Assembly (NCBI GenBank): GCA_024760545.1
Contig: CP060501.1
Span: forward strand, 4,170,036-4,234,035
Origin: Nitrospira sp.
GTDB taxonomy: Bacteria; Nitrospirota; Nitrospiria; Nitrospirales; Nitrospiraceae
DNA: 64,000 nt
Direction: 5' to 3'
A program made the position numbers and the translations under genes. Of the stretch, positions 43,482-52,616 are shown in pieces. The notes under the pieces are model-generated. The model made no database searches. It was not told the DNA's origin and saw nothing but the letters and a program-made list of their open reading frames with translations. Within the stretch, counting starts at the first letter, position 1. Every line of letters starts with the position of its first letter.

Positions 43482-45122
43482 ATGGCCGACCACAACTTGT
43501 CCACGGTCGCCTTTCCCACCCTCGACGACGTTCAAGTCGCCACGCTGGCCAAGTTCGGCACGCACCGGGGCTTGCGTGACGGGGAGCACCTGTTCAAGGC
43601 AGGCGATCGTGACTACAAATTCTTCGTCGTCGAGAGCGGCGCAGTGGAGATCTTGGAGCATTCGAGCGGCGAGCCCAAGGCAGTCACCCTGCACGAAGTC
43701 CATGCTTTCGGCGGCGATGTCAGTTTGGTGACTGGCCGGCCTGCGCTGATCAGTGCGGTGGCTCGTGGCGACACCAAGGTCTTCGAGATCGCGCCCAGTG
43801 ACATCAGGCGCATCATGGGCGAGCGGCCGGCACTCGGCGAGTTGCTGCTTCGCGCATTTATTGCGCGGCGCGAATTGCTGGTGGCGTCGGACTTTCAAGG
43901 ACTCCGAGTACTCGGGGCTGGCTCCTCGCGCGACACCTTCCGTATTCGTGACTTCCTCGCCAGGAACCAGGTGCCGTTCACCTGGATCGATGTGGATCAT
44001 GACCCTCAAGTGGGCGCACTGCTACGGAGCTTTGGCCTCAGCGAGGCTGAAACTCCGGTGGTCGTCTTCGGATCCGAGCCGTTACTACGAAATCCAACGA
44101 CCCGAGCATTGGCCGACCTCATCGGAGTCAGACGGCCGCTGAGACAACAGGTCTATGACTTGGTGGTTGTTGGTGGGGGTCCGGCGGGGTTGGCCGCAGC
44201 CGTGTATGCATCATCAGAAGGGCTCGCCACCGTCGTGATCGACGCGACCGCTCCGGGCGGACAGGCCGGCACGTCCTCCAAGATCGAGAACTACCTCGGC
44301 TTCCCGACCGGCATTTCCGGCTCAGACCTTGCGAACCGCGCCATTTTGCAAGCCCAGAAATTCGGCGCCCAGTTCTCGTCTCCCACCCAGGTTGCACGCT
44401 TGGAGTACAAGAACGACAAGACCGTCGTCTGGTTCGACGCTGACGAGCATGTCTCGACTCGATGCGTGTTGATTGCGACGGGGGCTGAGTATCGCAAGCT
44501 GGATGTTCCAAGGCGTGAGCAGTACGAGGGCTTGGGCGTCTACTATGCTGCCACTACGACAGAGTTGCAGCTCTGTCGGGGCTCGGAGGTCATTGTGGTA
44601 GGGGGAGGAAATTCAGCCGGACAAGCCGTCATGTTTCTTTCGGAACAGACCCTGCGGGTATTCTTACTTCTTCGCGGAGGGGACCTGCGTAAAAATATGT
44701 CCAGCTATCTGGCGGACCGCATCGAGGGCGCCGACAACGTCGAGGTACTGCCCGATGCGGAGATTTGCCGCATGCTAGGAGACCAGTGGCTGGAAGCCGT
44801 CGAAATCAAGAACCTCCGCACTGGCGAGACACGAACGGTCCAGACCTCTGCCCTCTTTACCTTTATCGGGGCAATCCCCTGCACCAATTGGTTGCCCGCT
44901 GAGATAGAGACCGACTCTAAGGGTTTCATAAAGACTGGGCGACTGGTGTCAGCCTCGCCGTTCTGGACTGCCCACCGGGAGCCGTTCCTGCTCGAGACTA
45001 GCCGTCCTGGCGTCTTCGCCGCGGGGGACGTGCGGCTCGGTTCCACCAAGCGCGTGGCCTCTGCGGTGGGGGAGGGAGCGATGGCGGTGCAGTTCGTTCA
45101 CGAATACCTCGCCTCCGGTTAA
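43482..45122 (+). CDS. Cyclic-nucleotide-domain / glutaredoxin-like / thioredoxin-reductase-like fusion
   Basis: 546 aa in three parts. Residues about 15-125: cNMP-binding jelly roll (GEHLFKAGDRDYKFFVVESG, FGGDVSLVTGRPAL). About 140-215: thioredoxin/glutaredoxin-like strand-helix unit without cysteines (RDFLARNQVPFTWIDVDHDP, ETPVVVF). About 225-545: FAD/NAD flavoprotein (DLVVVGGGPAGLAAAVYASS, GGQAGTSSKIENYLGFP, VIVVGGGNSAGQA, GVFAAGDVR). At the place of the usual CATC pair stands AATT (VYYAATTTE), so it cannot use the normal dithiol. Follows the UBP gene. Confidence 0.9.
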   Translation: MADHNLSTVAFPTLDDVQVATLAKFGTHRGLRDGEHLFKAGDRDYKFFVVESGAVEILEHSSGEPKAVTLHEVHAFGGDVSLVTGRPALISAVARGDTKVFEIAPSDIRRIMGERPALGELLLRAFIARRELLVASDFQGLRVLGAGSSRDTFRIRDFLARNQVPFTWIDVDHDPQVGALLRSFGLSEAETPVVVFGSEPLLRNPTTRALADLIGVRRPLRQQVYDLVVVGGGPAGLAAAVYASSEGLATVVIDATAPGGQAGTSSKIENYLGFPTGISGSDLANRAILQAQKFGAQFSSPTQVARLEYKNDKTVVWFDADEHVSTRCVLIATGAEYRKLDVPRREQYEGLGVYYAATTTELQLCRGSEVIVVGGGNSAGQAVMFLSEQTLRVFLLLRGGDLRKNMSSYLADRIEGADNVEVLPDAEICRMLGDQWLEAVEIKNLRTGETRTVQTSALFTFIGAIPCTNWLPAEIETDSKGFIKTGRLVSASPFWTAHREPFLLETSRPGVFAAGDVRLGSTKRVASAVGEGAMAVQFVHEYLASG

Positions 45123-45126
45123 GCGC

Positions 45127-45876
45127 ATGAGTCCTCTTGTCTCGTTCCGACAAGTTTCGGCTCGCATCGGTCAGAAACATATTCTGAACGATCTCAGTTT
45201 CGACGTCGAAGCTGGCGAGACCCTCGTGCTCCTAGGTCGTAGCGGCTCTGGCAAGACCACCGCCTTGAAAATGGTGAATGGCTTGCTACTGCCAAGCGCC
45301 GGTGCTGTCATGATCGAGGGGACATCCACGACCGCCTGTGACCTGATCCGGCTGAGGCGACGCACTGGGTACGTGATTCAGGATGCGGGCCTCTTTCCAC
45401 ATTTTACTGTGGCTGCCAATGTCGGACTGGTTCCGCGTCTTGAAGGTTGGGAGCTCCGCGACATCGACATACGCGTCAAGTATTTGCTGACTCAGCTCGG
45501 GCTTCCGCCGGTGCATTTCGCCACGCGCTATCCCCGCGAGTTGTCCGGCGGCCAACGTCAGCGGGTGGGGGTCGCCCGCGCACTCGCAGCAGATCCTCCG
45601 TTGTTGCTGTTGGACGAACCCTTTGGCGCGCTTGATCCGGTGACCCGTGTGGAACTGCAGCAGCAGTTCCTCGACCTGCGCGATCGGTTCAAGAAAACAG
45701 CTCTGCTCGTCACCCATGATGTCCGCGAAGCGTTGTTACTGGGTACCCGTATCGGGGTGCTTCACAATGGTCGATTGGTTTTCCTGGGTGGACGCTCCGA
45801 GTTCCTCAAGGCCGACGGGAAGGAAGCTCGGGCCTTTCATACGTGCATCGAGGAGAAGTGGAAAGAGACGATCTGA
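45127..45876 (+). CDS. Osmoprotectant-type ABC transporter, ATPase
   Basis: 249 aa. Walker A LLGRSGSGKTTALK, signature LSGGQRQRVGVARAL, Walker B LLLLDEPFGALD, H-loop VTHDVREALLLG. Closest in style to OpuCA/glycine-betaine-choline importers, consistent with its permease and binding-protein neighbours. Starts 4 bp after the flavoprotein stop and overlaps the permease by one base. Lacks the C-terminal CBS domains of longer OpuCA. Confidence 0.92.
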   Translation: MSPLVSFRQVSARIGQKHILNDLSFDVEAGETLVLLGRSGSGKTTALKMVNGLLLPSAGAVMIEGTSTTACDLIRLRRRTGYVIQDAGLFPHFTVAANVGLVPRLEGWELRDIDIRVKYLLTQLGLPPVHFATRYPRELSGGQRQRVGVARALAADPPLLLLDEPFGALDPVTRVELQQQFLDLRDRFKKTALLVTHDVREALLLGTRIGVLHNGRLVFLGGRSEFLKADGKEARAFHTCIEEKWKETI

Positions 45877-46493
45877 TGTCTTCCGCGTTGGCGCGCGACA
45901 TACTCGATTTGACGCTTGAACACCTGTTCCTGGTGAGCCTCTCCATGGCGATTGCCTCGGCCCTTGCCATTCCGGCGGGCATTTTGCTCACTCGACGCAC
46001 GTTCCTTCAACGGTGGGTGCTGGGATTTGCGAATATCATGCAAACCGTGCCAAGTTTGGCGGTCTTCGGATTTTTAATTCCTCTTCCCTTCCTGGGTGGG
46101 ATCGGCAAACACGCGGCGATTGTCGCCCTCGTACTGTACGCGCTCTTGCCAATCCTGCGAAATACGCTCACCGGCATTCTGGGTGTGGACCCAGCCGTGC
46201 GCGAATCTGCGATCGCCATGGGCATGACGGGACGGCAGCTTCTCTGGGAGGTCGAGCTCCCGCTGGCGGCAAGGACGATTTTGGCCGGCCTGCGTATCGC
46301 GACCGTGACCACGATCGGGACGGCGACGATTGCCGCTGCCATTGGCGGCGGCGGACTCGGTGTATTTATTTTCCGCGGCCTGGCCTCCGTCGATACAACG
46401 CTGCTTCTGGCCGGTGCGGTTCCGGCTGCCGTGCTCGCGGTGGCGGCCGATCGAGGTCTCGAATGGGTCGAACACAAGTTATCGCCTGTTTGA
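45876..46493 (+). CDS. Osmoprotectant-type ABC transporter, permease
   Basis: 205 aa with about five membrane spans. Contains QTVPSLAVFGFLIPLPFLGG and the EAA loop (ESAIAMGMTGRQLLWEVELP then LAARTILAG), characteristic of OpuCB/ProW. The TGATG overlap with the ATPase gene indicates coupling. The last 31 bp overlap the start of the binding protein. Confidence 0.92.
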   Translation: MSSALARDILDLTLEHLFLVSLSMAIASALAIPAGILLTRRTFLQRWVLGFANIMQTVPSLAVFGFLIPLPFLGGIGKHAAIVALVLYALLPILRNTLTGILGVDPAVRESAIAMGMTGRQLLWEVELPLAARTILAGLRIATVTTIGTATIAAAIGGGGLGVFIFRGLASVDTTLLLAGAVPAAVLAVAADRGLEWVEHKLSPV

Positions 46494-47353
46494 TCACTGG
46501 ACTGTGGGCCGCAGGAATCGTCGGCTGTACGAAGGAACCTCCAATTACGGTCGGCTCGAAGAATTTTACCGAGCAAGTTGTCCTCGGCGAGATCGTTGCA
46601 CAACATCTGGAACATCGGCTTGGCCGCCGCGTTGATCGAAAACTCAACTTGGGAGGGACCATGTTGGCTCATCAAGCGCTCGTGCGTGGAGAGATTGATC
46701 TCTATCCGGAGTACACGGGGACAGCGCTGACGACGATTCTGAAGTTACCGCCTGCCCATGATCCAGCGGCAGTAACGGCCCTCGTCCGAGCGGAATATCG
46801 GGCGCAATTCGGCGTCGAATGGATGGAGTCCTTGGGCTTTAATAATACCTTCGCGATGGTGATCCGTGGAGACGATGCTAGGAAGAACGGGATTGAAAGT
46901 TTGAGCGACGCAGCGCGGTATTCTCCAGGCTGGAACCTTGGTGTGGGCTATGAATTCCAGCAGCGACCCGATGGATTGGACGGGTTATTGAACACGTATC
47001 ATCTTCCCCTGCAGGGATCGCCTAAGACCATGGACCTCGGATTGCTGTACAAGGCACTCGATCAACGACAGGTGAGCATGGTGGCCGGAAATGCCACTGA
47101 TGGCCAGTTGTCGGTTTTGGATGTGGTGGCTCTCAGGGATGATAAGGGGTATTTCCCACCGTATGACTGTGTGTTAGCCGTGCGGAGCGAAAGTCTCGAA
47201 GCCAACCCCCAGTTGTGGCAAGCCCTCACTGAATTGGCTGGGCTGTTCAGTAACGCAACCATGCGTAAACTGAACTATCAGGTGGACGGGGTCCATCAGC
47301 CCATCAAGGAGGTCGCCGAGCAGTTCCTTCGGGAGGGAGGGTTACTTCACTAG
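46463..47353 (+). CDS. Osmoprotectant-type ABC transporter, substrate-binding lipoprotein
   Basis: 296 aa from the ATG at 46463; upstream codons in the same frame are antisense/shadow sequence. Lipobox GIVGC. ITVGSKNFTEQVVLGEIVAQ, LGGTMLAHQALVRGEIDLYP and EYTGTALT are the OpuAC/ProX-type substrate-binding signature for quaternary ammonium ligands. Ends convergently with egtD, whose stop overlaps by 4 bp. Confidence 0.92.
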   Translation: MGRTQVIACLITGLWAAGIVGCTKEPPITVGSKNFTEQVVLGEIVAQHLEHRLGRRVDRKLNLGGTMLAHQALVRGEIDLYPEYTGTALTTILKLPPAHDPAAVTALVRAEYRAQFGVEWMESLGFNNTFAMVIRGDDARKNGIESLSDAARYSPGWNLGVGYEFQQRPDGLDGLLNTYHLPLQGSPKTMDLGLLYKALDQRQVSMVAGNATDGQLSVLDVVALRDDKGYFPPYDCVLAVRSESLEANPQLWQALTELAGLFSNATMRKLNYQVDGVHQPIKEVAEQFLREGGLLH

Positions 47354-48318
47354 TCGGCGATCAGAAGGCTCTCGGCAAACGTCCATTCAGAATCAAGCCA
47401 TTGAGCTTCGCACAGAAATCCTGTTTGTTGAGCAATGCCAGAAATCTCCTCAACTCGGAATTTGTGGCAGGCTTCTGTCCAGATCGTTTCACCTTCTCTG
47501 AAGGTACAGGTAAAGTCCGCGGCCCGAATCGATACGGTTTGTTTCTTGGTCGAGCGGAGGTGCATTTCGATGCGCCGATCCACTTCGTCATACCGGACGA
47601 CATGCTCGAAGTGCCGCAGGATAAAGTCTCCTCCGAGTTCCCGATTAATCCGAGCAAGCAGATTCAAGTTGAAAGCAGCAGTTACACCCGTCGGGTCATC
47701 GTAGGCCAGCAACATATCATGGATCGATTTTTCCACGTCAGTTCCAAGCAGAAGTGCGTCCTTGGGCTGCAACTGGTGGCGGATGTCGCGCAGAAAATTC
47801 TCTGCTGCCGGCGGATCAAAATTGCCGATGCTACTTCCAAGGAATAGGACCAGCAGGGTCTGATCCGGTCTTCGGCGAGCCGCCGCTTCCTGAAGCCCTT
47901 CCAAATACGATTTCTCCAGCCCGACCATGCTCATTGCGCCGACGGCTCCTAGTTCTTGGTGACATTTAATAAGGGCTGCGGCGGATATATCGATAGGAAA
48001 ATAGGCAACTGGCTCTCGGTCGGCAAGTGCCTCCAATAGCCAGCGAGTCTTTCGTCCGGTGCCACTTCCCAGTTCTATGACTGTAATAGGGGGTGGAAGA
48101 TGATTGAGTATTTCCCCGGCATGACGACGGAGGAGGCGCCCCTCAGCGCGGGTCAGTCCATATTCTGGTAGCAGGGTGATTGCTTCAAACAGTGCCGTTC
48201 CCAAATCATCATATAGATACTTCGAAGGGAGTTCGCGTTGGCCCACCTTACTAAGGCTATCGCTTACTGCATCGGCGAATTCCTGGGCGGCATTGGCTTG
48301 CTCAGTTTCTGAGAGCAT
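47350..48318 (-). CDS. egtD: L-histidine N-alpha-methyltransferase EgtD
   Basis: 322 aa. SAM-binding VIELGSGTGRKTRWLLEALA. SKYLYDDLGTALFEAITLLP and EYGLTRAE are the EgtD entry, and LLVLFLGSSIGNFDPPAAEN the family motif. It trimethylates histidine to hercynine, the first step of ergothioneine synthesis. The ATG at 48318 is preceded by GGAGGA inside the end of egtB, 4 bp apart. No egtA, egtC or egtE is in the window, so the sulfur donor step may follow the EgtB type that uses cysteine directly. Confidence 0.93.
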   Translation of the reverse strand: MLSETEQANAAQEFADAVSDSLSKVGQRELPSKYLYDDLGTALFEAITLLPEYGLTRAEGRLLRRHAGEILNHLPPPITVIELGSGTGRKTRWLLEALADREPVAYFPIDISAAALIKCHQELGAVGAMSMVGLEKSYLEGLQEAAARRRPDQTLLVLFLGSSIGNFDPPAAENFLRDIRHQLQPKDALLLGTDVEKSIHDMLLAYDDPTGVTAAFNLNLLARINRELGGDFILRHFEHVVRYDEVDRRIEMHLRSTKKQTVSIRAADFTCTFREGETIWTEACHKFRVEEISGIAQQTGFLCEAQWLDSEWTFAESLLIAD

Positions 48319-48322
48319 CCAG

Positions 48323-49561
48323 TTAGTCCTCCACACAGCGAAATCCGGCATAGACATAAGGGTAGTCGGGCCGGAACCAGTTGCGAAATGATCGCCGCAA
48401 CAATCGAGCGTCTGTTCGCGGGGACGCACCCTTGAGTACGTAATGGTCGCCACCAAAGAACTGGGCCGAGTAGCCGGGATAGAATGAAAAGGTTTGGAAT
48501 CCAGGGAATGGCTGGAAGGCCGTCGACGTCCATTCCCATCCGTTCCCGACCAGTTGAGAAACTCCGAATGCGCTGTCACCCAGCGGGGTTGCGGTCACGG
48601 GAATAGGGTCCCATCGGTACCCGCCGAAGTTACCCCGTTGGCTATCAGGCAGTTCATTGCCCCAGGGATAGACTCGTTCTTCATCACCATGTACCGTTCC
48701 GTACGTGGCTCGATGAAATTCGGATTCGGTGGGCAATCTCTTGCCGGTCCAAGCTGCAAAGGCGGACGCCTCTTCGTGAGTGGCATAGACCGGCCAATCG
48801 AATGGCAGCGGAACTTCTTCCCACATGCCTCGCCAGTACCACTGGCCCTTATGCCTCCTCCAGAAGTGAGGCGGGCTACCGCCGGCGCGAACGAATTTGA
48901 GATACTCTCCATTCGTAATTTTGTATTTGTTCATTGCAAACGAGGCGACCGTCACTTCATGGCTCTCGAATTCGTTGTCCCATCCAAACTGCTTCTTGCC
49001 ATAGGCATCCTCGCGCGATTGACCTAGCGTGACCGTTCCACCGGGGATTTCAAGCATCACCTGAATGGGAGCTACGCTCTGGGGAGGTGATGCTACCAAG
49101 GGGATATGCTTGTGTTCGATCGAAAGGGAGTGGAGGAGATAGGCAAAGGTCTCGGCATGCATCAACCGATGCTCCAGTGCGATGGAGAGCAGTTGTTCTG
49201 ATGTCTGGTTGTAAACATCGCTCAGTGCTTGCCGAACGCGGCGGTTGTATTCTCGCACTTCTGCTATTTCCGGCCAATCCGAGCGCTCATCCTGTTGGGT
49301 TTGTCCTGGTTTCGGATCAATGCCGAACGCAAAGAGCTGGTCGAATTCTGGAGAGAAGGATGGAACCACTACTGCTTGGCTCAGAAGGTTCCAGTCAAAA
49401 GCCTCGAGATGCCCGAGGTAAAAAATTATCCGGTGGCGCTCGGGGACCGGTCGTTCATAAAACGCCTCTGGTCGAACGAGACCGAATAAGGCATCTGTGT
49501 TCGTACGAGCATGAGTCAGGATCTGTGCGAGACAGGTTGTCGTGGCCGTCATTGTATGCAT
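48323..49561 (-). CDS. egtB: Sulfoxide synthase EgtB
   Basis: About 412 aa (start ATG 49561; a GTG at 49603 is open). N-terminal DinB-like helices with metal histidines (H65, H145, H149 counting from 49603; HRLMHAETFAYLLH), then an FGE-sulfatase domain: GGTVTLGQSREDAYGKKQFG, FAMNKYKITNGEYLKFV, GKRLPTESEFHRATYG, and GNGWEWTSTAFQPFPGF. A non-heme iron enzyme joining a thiol to hercynine. Directly upstream of egtD. Confidence 0.9.
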   Translation of the reverse strand: MHTMTATTTCLAQILTHARTNTDALFGLVRPEAFYERPVPERHRIIFYLGHLEAFDWNLLSQAVVVPSFSPEFDQLFAFGIDPKPGQTQQDERSDWPEIAEVREYNRRVRQALSDVYNQTSEQLLSIALEHRLMHAETFAYLLHSLSIEHKHIPLVASPPQSVAPIQVMLEIPGGTVTLGQSREDAYGKKQFGWDNEFESHEVTVASFAMNKYKITNGEYLKFVRAGGSPPHFWRRHKGQWYWRGMWEEVPLPFDWPVYATHEEASAFAAWTGKRLPTESEFHRATYGTVHGDEERVYPWGNELPDSQRGNFGGYRWDPIPVTATPLGDSAFGVSQLVGNGWEWTSTAFQPFPGFQTFSFYPGYSAQFFGGDHYVLKGASPRTDARLLRRSFRNWFRPDYPYVYAGFRCVED

Positions 49562-49906
49562 CGAGACGCATCTTGCTCGGGAACAGCGGCCGTATTTCTT
49601 CACGATAACATCGAGCTGCGTACGGTACAGCGTCAGGCTAATAGGCTAGATATGATCGAGAAAGACCACAGCTCGGGTTTTCCCTAGTTGATGAATCAAG
49701 GAGAAAGTACACACTCCGTCGGCGAATGATACTCCGACGCTTAATATTCAATTCTTGTATTCGGATTCTTCCTCTGAAGCCTTTACCGACGACTATCGCA
49801 TCAATGTGATGCTCAGCCTCGTCGGAACAAGTCAATCAAAGAGGACATTACAAATGCTACGGAGAACGAAATGATCGGCCAATAGACAAAACAAGAGGAG
49901 GCAATC

Positions 49907-50602
49907 ATGAGCACCACTGAAGTCCGTAGTGACAACACGATCGGCAAGGCGGTAGCCGCAAAAGTGGATATGAAGCTCGAGATTGTGGTCATCCCCGTCT
50001 CGGATGTCGGCCGTGCGAAGGAATTCTATGAAAGGCTCGGGTGGCGGCTCGACGCTGACTACGACAACGGTAAAGACTTCCGCGTGATTCAGTTCACACC
50101 GCCAGGCTCCGGGTGCTCGGTCATCTTCGGTACGAATGTCACCGCGGCCGCACCCGGCTCCGCCCAAGGCTTGTACTTGATTGTTTCCGACATTAAGGCC
50201 GCCCGCAAAGAGCTGCTTGATCGCGGTATCCAAATCAGCCAGGTGTTTCATGACGCCAGCGGTGTGTACGCTGGTAAGGACGAACCGTATCTGTTTGGGC
50301 GGCTCCGGGTCAGTGGTCCGGATCCCGAGCATCGCAGCTACCGCTCATTCGCCTCGTTCCATGATCCCGACGGCAACGGCTGGCTGTTCCAGGAAATCAC
50401 AACTCGATTACCCGGTCGCATCGACTCCTCGGCGACGACCTTTGCATCGGTGAGCGATTTGGCGAGCGCGTTTCGGCGTGCAGAATCTGCCCACGGAGTA
50501 CACGAAAAGAACGTACTGGGGGGAAAGCGCGACGAAAACTGGCCCGAGTGGTATGCCGCATACATGGTGGCGGAACAGGCGGGGACGGTGCTACCGACGT
50601 AA
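49907..50602 (+). CDS. VOC-family (glyoxalase/dioxygenase) protein
   Basis: 231 aa. GAGGAGGCAATC precedes the ATG. Residues about 22-165 form a VOC domain: LEIVVIPVSDVGRAKEFYER, LGWRLDAD, GLYLIVSDIKAARKELLDRG, ASFHDPDGNGWLFQEI. A C-terminal extension (about 60 aa, ending WPEWYAAYMVAEQAGTVLPT) resembles a helical add-on seen in some glyoxalase-like proteins. Metal-dependent lyase, dioxygenase or resistance protein; substrate unknown. Confidence 0.85.
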   Translation: MSTTEVRSDNTIGKAVAAKVDMKLEIVVIPVSDVGRAKEFYERLGWRLDADYDNGKDFRVIQFTPPGSGCSVIFGTNVTAAAPGSAQGLYLIVSDIKAARKELLDRGIQISQVFHDASGVYAGKDEPYLFGRLRVSGPDPEHRSYRSFASFHDPDGNGWLFQEITTRLPGRIDSSATTFASVSDLASAFRRAESAHGVHEKNVLGGKRDENWPEWYAAYMVAEQAGTVLPT

Positions 50603-50670
50603 GCGACGAAAGCGTCATCGTCGGCGATTCGCGTAGAGTGACCTGCAATCTTTGTTAAAGGAGGTGTCTG

Positions 50671-52050
50671 GTGCCGCGGCATTTCGATGCCATCATCATC
50701 GGGACTGGTCAGGCAGGCCCGGCTTTGGCTGCGCGGCTTGCGGCCGGAGGCATGGCAGTCGCCATTATTGAACGCCACGAGTTTGGCGGCACTTGTGTGA
50801 ATACGGGGTGTATCCCTACAAAGACTCTTGTTGCAAGCGCGTACGCGGCACATGTTGCCCGCCGAGGCCCCGAATATGGTTTTGCTGTCAATGGCGATGT
50901 GCGCGTCGATATGAAACGGGTGAAAGAACGCAAGGACGAAATTTCTGGACGGTCGAATAAGGGCGTGGAGGAATGGTTGCGAGGACTCAAAAACTGTACG
51001 GTGATCCAAGGCCATGCTCGCTTTCAGACGTCCCACACTGTGGTGGTCAACGATGATGTCCTGCAAGCCGAGAAAATTTTCATCAACGTTGGAGGACGCG
51101 CCTCTGTTCCCGCGATGCCGGGGATTCAAGATGTCCCATTTCTCACAAACTCTTCAATGATGGATGTCGACTTCTTGCCGGAACATCTCGTCATCATTGG
51201 CGGAAGTTATATCGGCCTGGAATTCGGCCAGATGTATCGCCGCTTCGGGAGTGAAGTCACGATCGTCGAAATGGGACCGCGCCTGATTGGGCGTGAAGAC
51301 GAAGATATTTCCGACGCCGTGCGCCAAATTTTGGAAGTAGAGGGGATACAGACCAAATTGAATGCGAAATGCATATCACTGGCGAAGCGCAACAGCGGTA
51401 TCGCTGTGGGCATCGGATGCGATGAGGGTCCGCCTGAAGTAGTAGGCACGCATGTCCTTCTGGCGGTGGGACGTATTCCCAACACGAACGACCTGGGGCT
51501 CGATCGGGCAGGGATTGCGACCGACCAACGAGGCTACATTGTCGTTGATGATCAACTGCAAACGAACGTGTCCGGCATCTGGGCCCTGGGTGACTGTAAC
51601 GGCCGCGGCGCCTTTACGCATACGGCTTACAACGATTACGAGGTCGTTGCGGACAATCTCCTGGGCGGAGACCACCGCCGCGTGTCGGACCGAATCCAGG
51701 CGTACGCTCTATATACAGACCCGCCATTAGGCCGATGCGGCATGACGGACGTCGAAATACGAAAGTCTGGGCGTGCTGCACTCGCGGCGAAACATCCGAT
51801 GAGCCGAGTGGGCCGGGCTGTGGAGAAGGGAGAAACCCAAGGTTTCATCAAAATCTCCGTTGATGCTGAAACAAAACACATTCTGGGTGCGGCGATTCTT
51901 GGGACCGGAGGCGATGAAGTGGTTCACGTGTTGCTGGACGTCATGTATGCAAAGGCGCCTTATACGGTCATACAGCGCGCAATGCATATCCATCCGACGA
52001 TTGCAGAGTTTCTTCCCACCGTCTTATCCAAACTGGAACCCTTTGCGTAG
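50671..52050 (+). CDS. Mercuric-reductase-like pyridine nucleotide-disulfide oxidoreductase
   Basis: 459 aa, GTG start after a perfect AAAGGAGGTG. FAD motif IIIGTGQAGPALAARL, redox pair C42/C47 in GGTCVNTGCIPTKTL, NAD motif VIIGGSYIGLEFGQMY, second FAD site GIWALGDCNGRGAF, and C-terminal His-Glu HIHPTIAEFLPTV. It lacks both the N-terminal metal-binding domain and the C-terminal Cys pair of true MerA, so it is a class I disulfide reductase-like enzyme, not proven to reduce mercury. Confidence 0.88.
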   Translation: MPRHFDAIIIGTGQAGPALAARLAAGGMAVAIIERHEFGGTCVNTGCIPTKTLVASAYAAHVARRGPEYGFAVNGDVRVDMKRVKERKDEISGRSNKGVEEWLRGLKNCTVIQGHARFQTSHTVVVNDDVLQAEKIFINVGGRASVPAMPGIQDVPFLTNSSMMDVDFLPEHLVIIGGSYIGLEFGQMYRRFGSEVTIVEMGPRLIGREDEDISDAVRQILEVEGIQTKLNAKCISLAKRNSGIAVGIGCDEGPPEVVGTHVLLAVGRIPNTNDLGLDRAGIATDQRGYIVVDDQLQTNVSGIWALGDCNGRGAFTHTAYNDYEVVADNLLGGDHRRVSDRIQAYALYTDPPLGRCGMTDVEIRKSGRAALAAKHPMSRVGRAVEKGETQGFIKISVDAETKHILGAAILGTGGDEVVHVLLDVMYAKAPYTVIQRAMHIHPTIAEFLPTVLSKLEPFA

Positions 52051-52124
52051 GAGGCAGCAATCGGCGGTCGACGCTACCGACGCGGATTGTTCCTAGTGAC
52101 AACACGCGTTCGAGGTATACAACC

Positions 52125-52616
52125 ATGAGCAGCTCACGGAAGACAGCCATCTTGACCGGAGCCTCGCAGAGGATCGGCGCGGGAATCGTGAAGGGGTTTA
52201 TCGACCGAGGTTTCAACGTCGTTTCCAATTCCCGGAACGTGACCCAATCCAGCGAGGTCGTGGCTTCCAACCAGGTCGCTCTGGTGGATGGCCATCTTGG
52301 CAAACCAGCCACTGCAGCCGAGATCATCCAGACGGCGTTGTCTCGCTTCGAGTCGATCGACGTACTGGTCAATAACGCCGGTATCTTCATCAACAAGCCG
52401 TTCATGGATTACACCGCCGAAGACATCAGAGTGCTCGTCTCGACGAACGTCATGGGCTTCTTGCACATCACTCAACTATCCATCAAACAAATCTTAGCGC
52501 AAAAGACCGGCGGGAGCATCGTCACGATCACGACAGCTCTTGCTCGCAACCCGATTCTGGGCGTGACAGCGGCGATACCGATTGGTCCTAGGATATGTCA
52601 TATCCCGGTTTTTTGA
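52125..52616 (+). pseudogene. Short-chain dehydrogenase, C-terminally truncated
   Basis: N-terminal 152 residues closely match the intact SDR at 61657-62385: AILTGASQRIGAGIVKGFID, LVNNAGIFINKPFMDYTAED, GGSIVTITTALARNP. The similarity stops at GVTAAIP (about 52582), and 10 foreign residues follow before the stop, so the active-site Lys region and the last 85 residues are missing. The joint coincides with the start of the TPR lipoprotein gene. Confidence 0.85.

Noticed and set aside
46013-46462. 150-codon N-terminal extension of the substrate-binding protein
   Set aside because: It overlaps the permease in another frame; the lipobox start at 46463 fits the family exactly.
50671-52050. True mercuric reductase
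   Set aside because: Lacks the HMA domain and the C-terminal cysteine pair, and no merR/merT genes are near.
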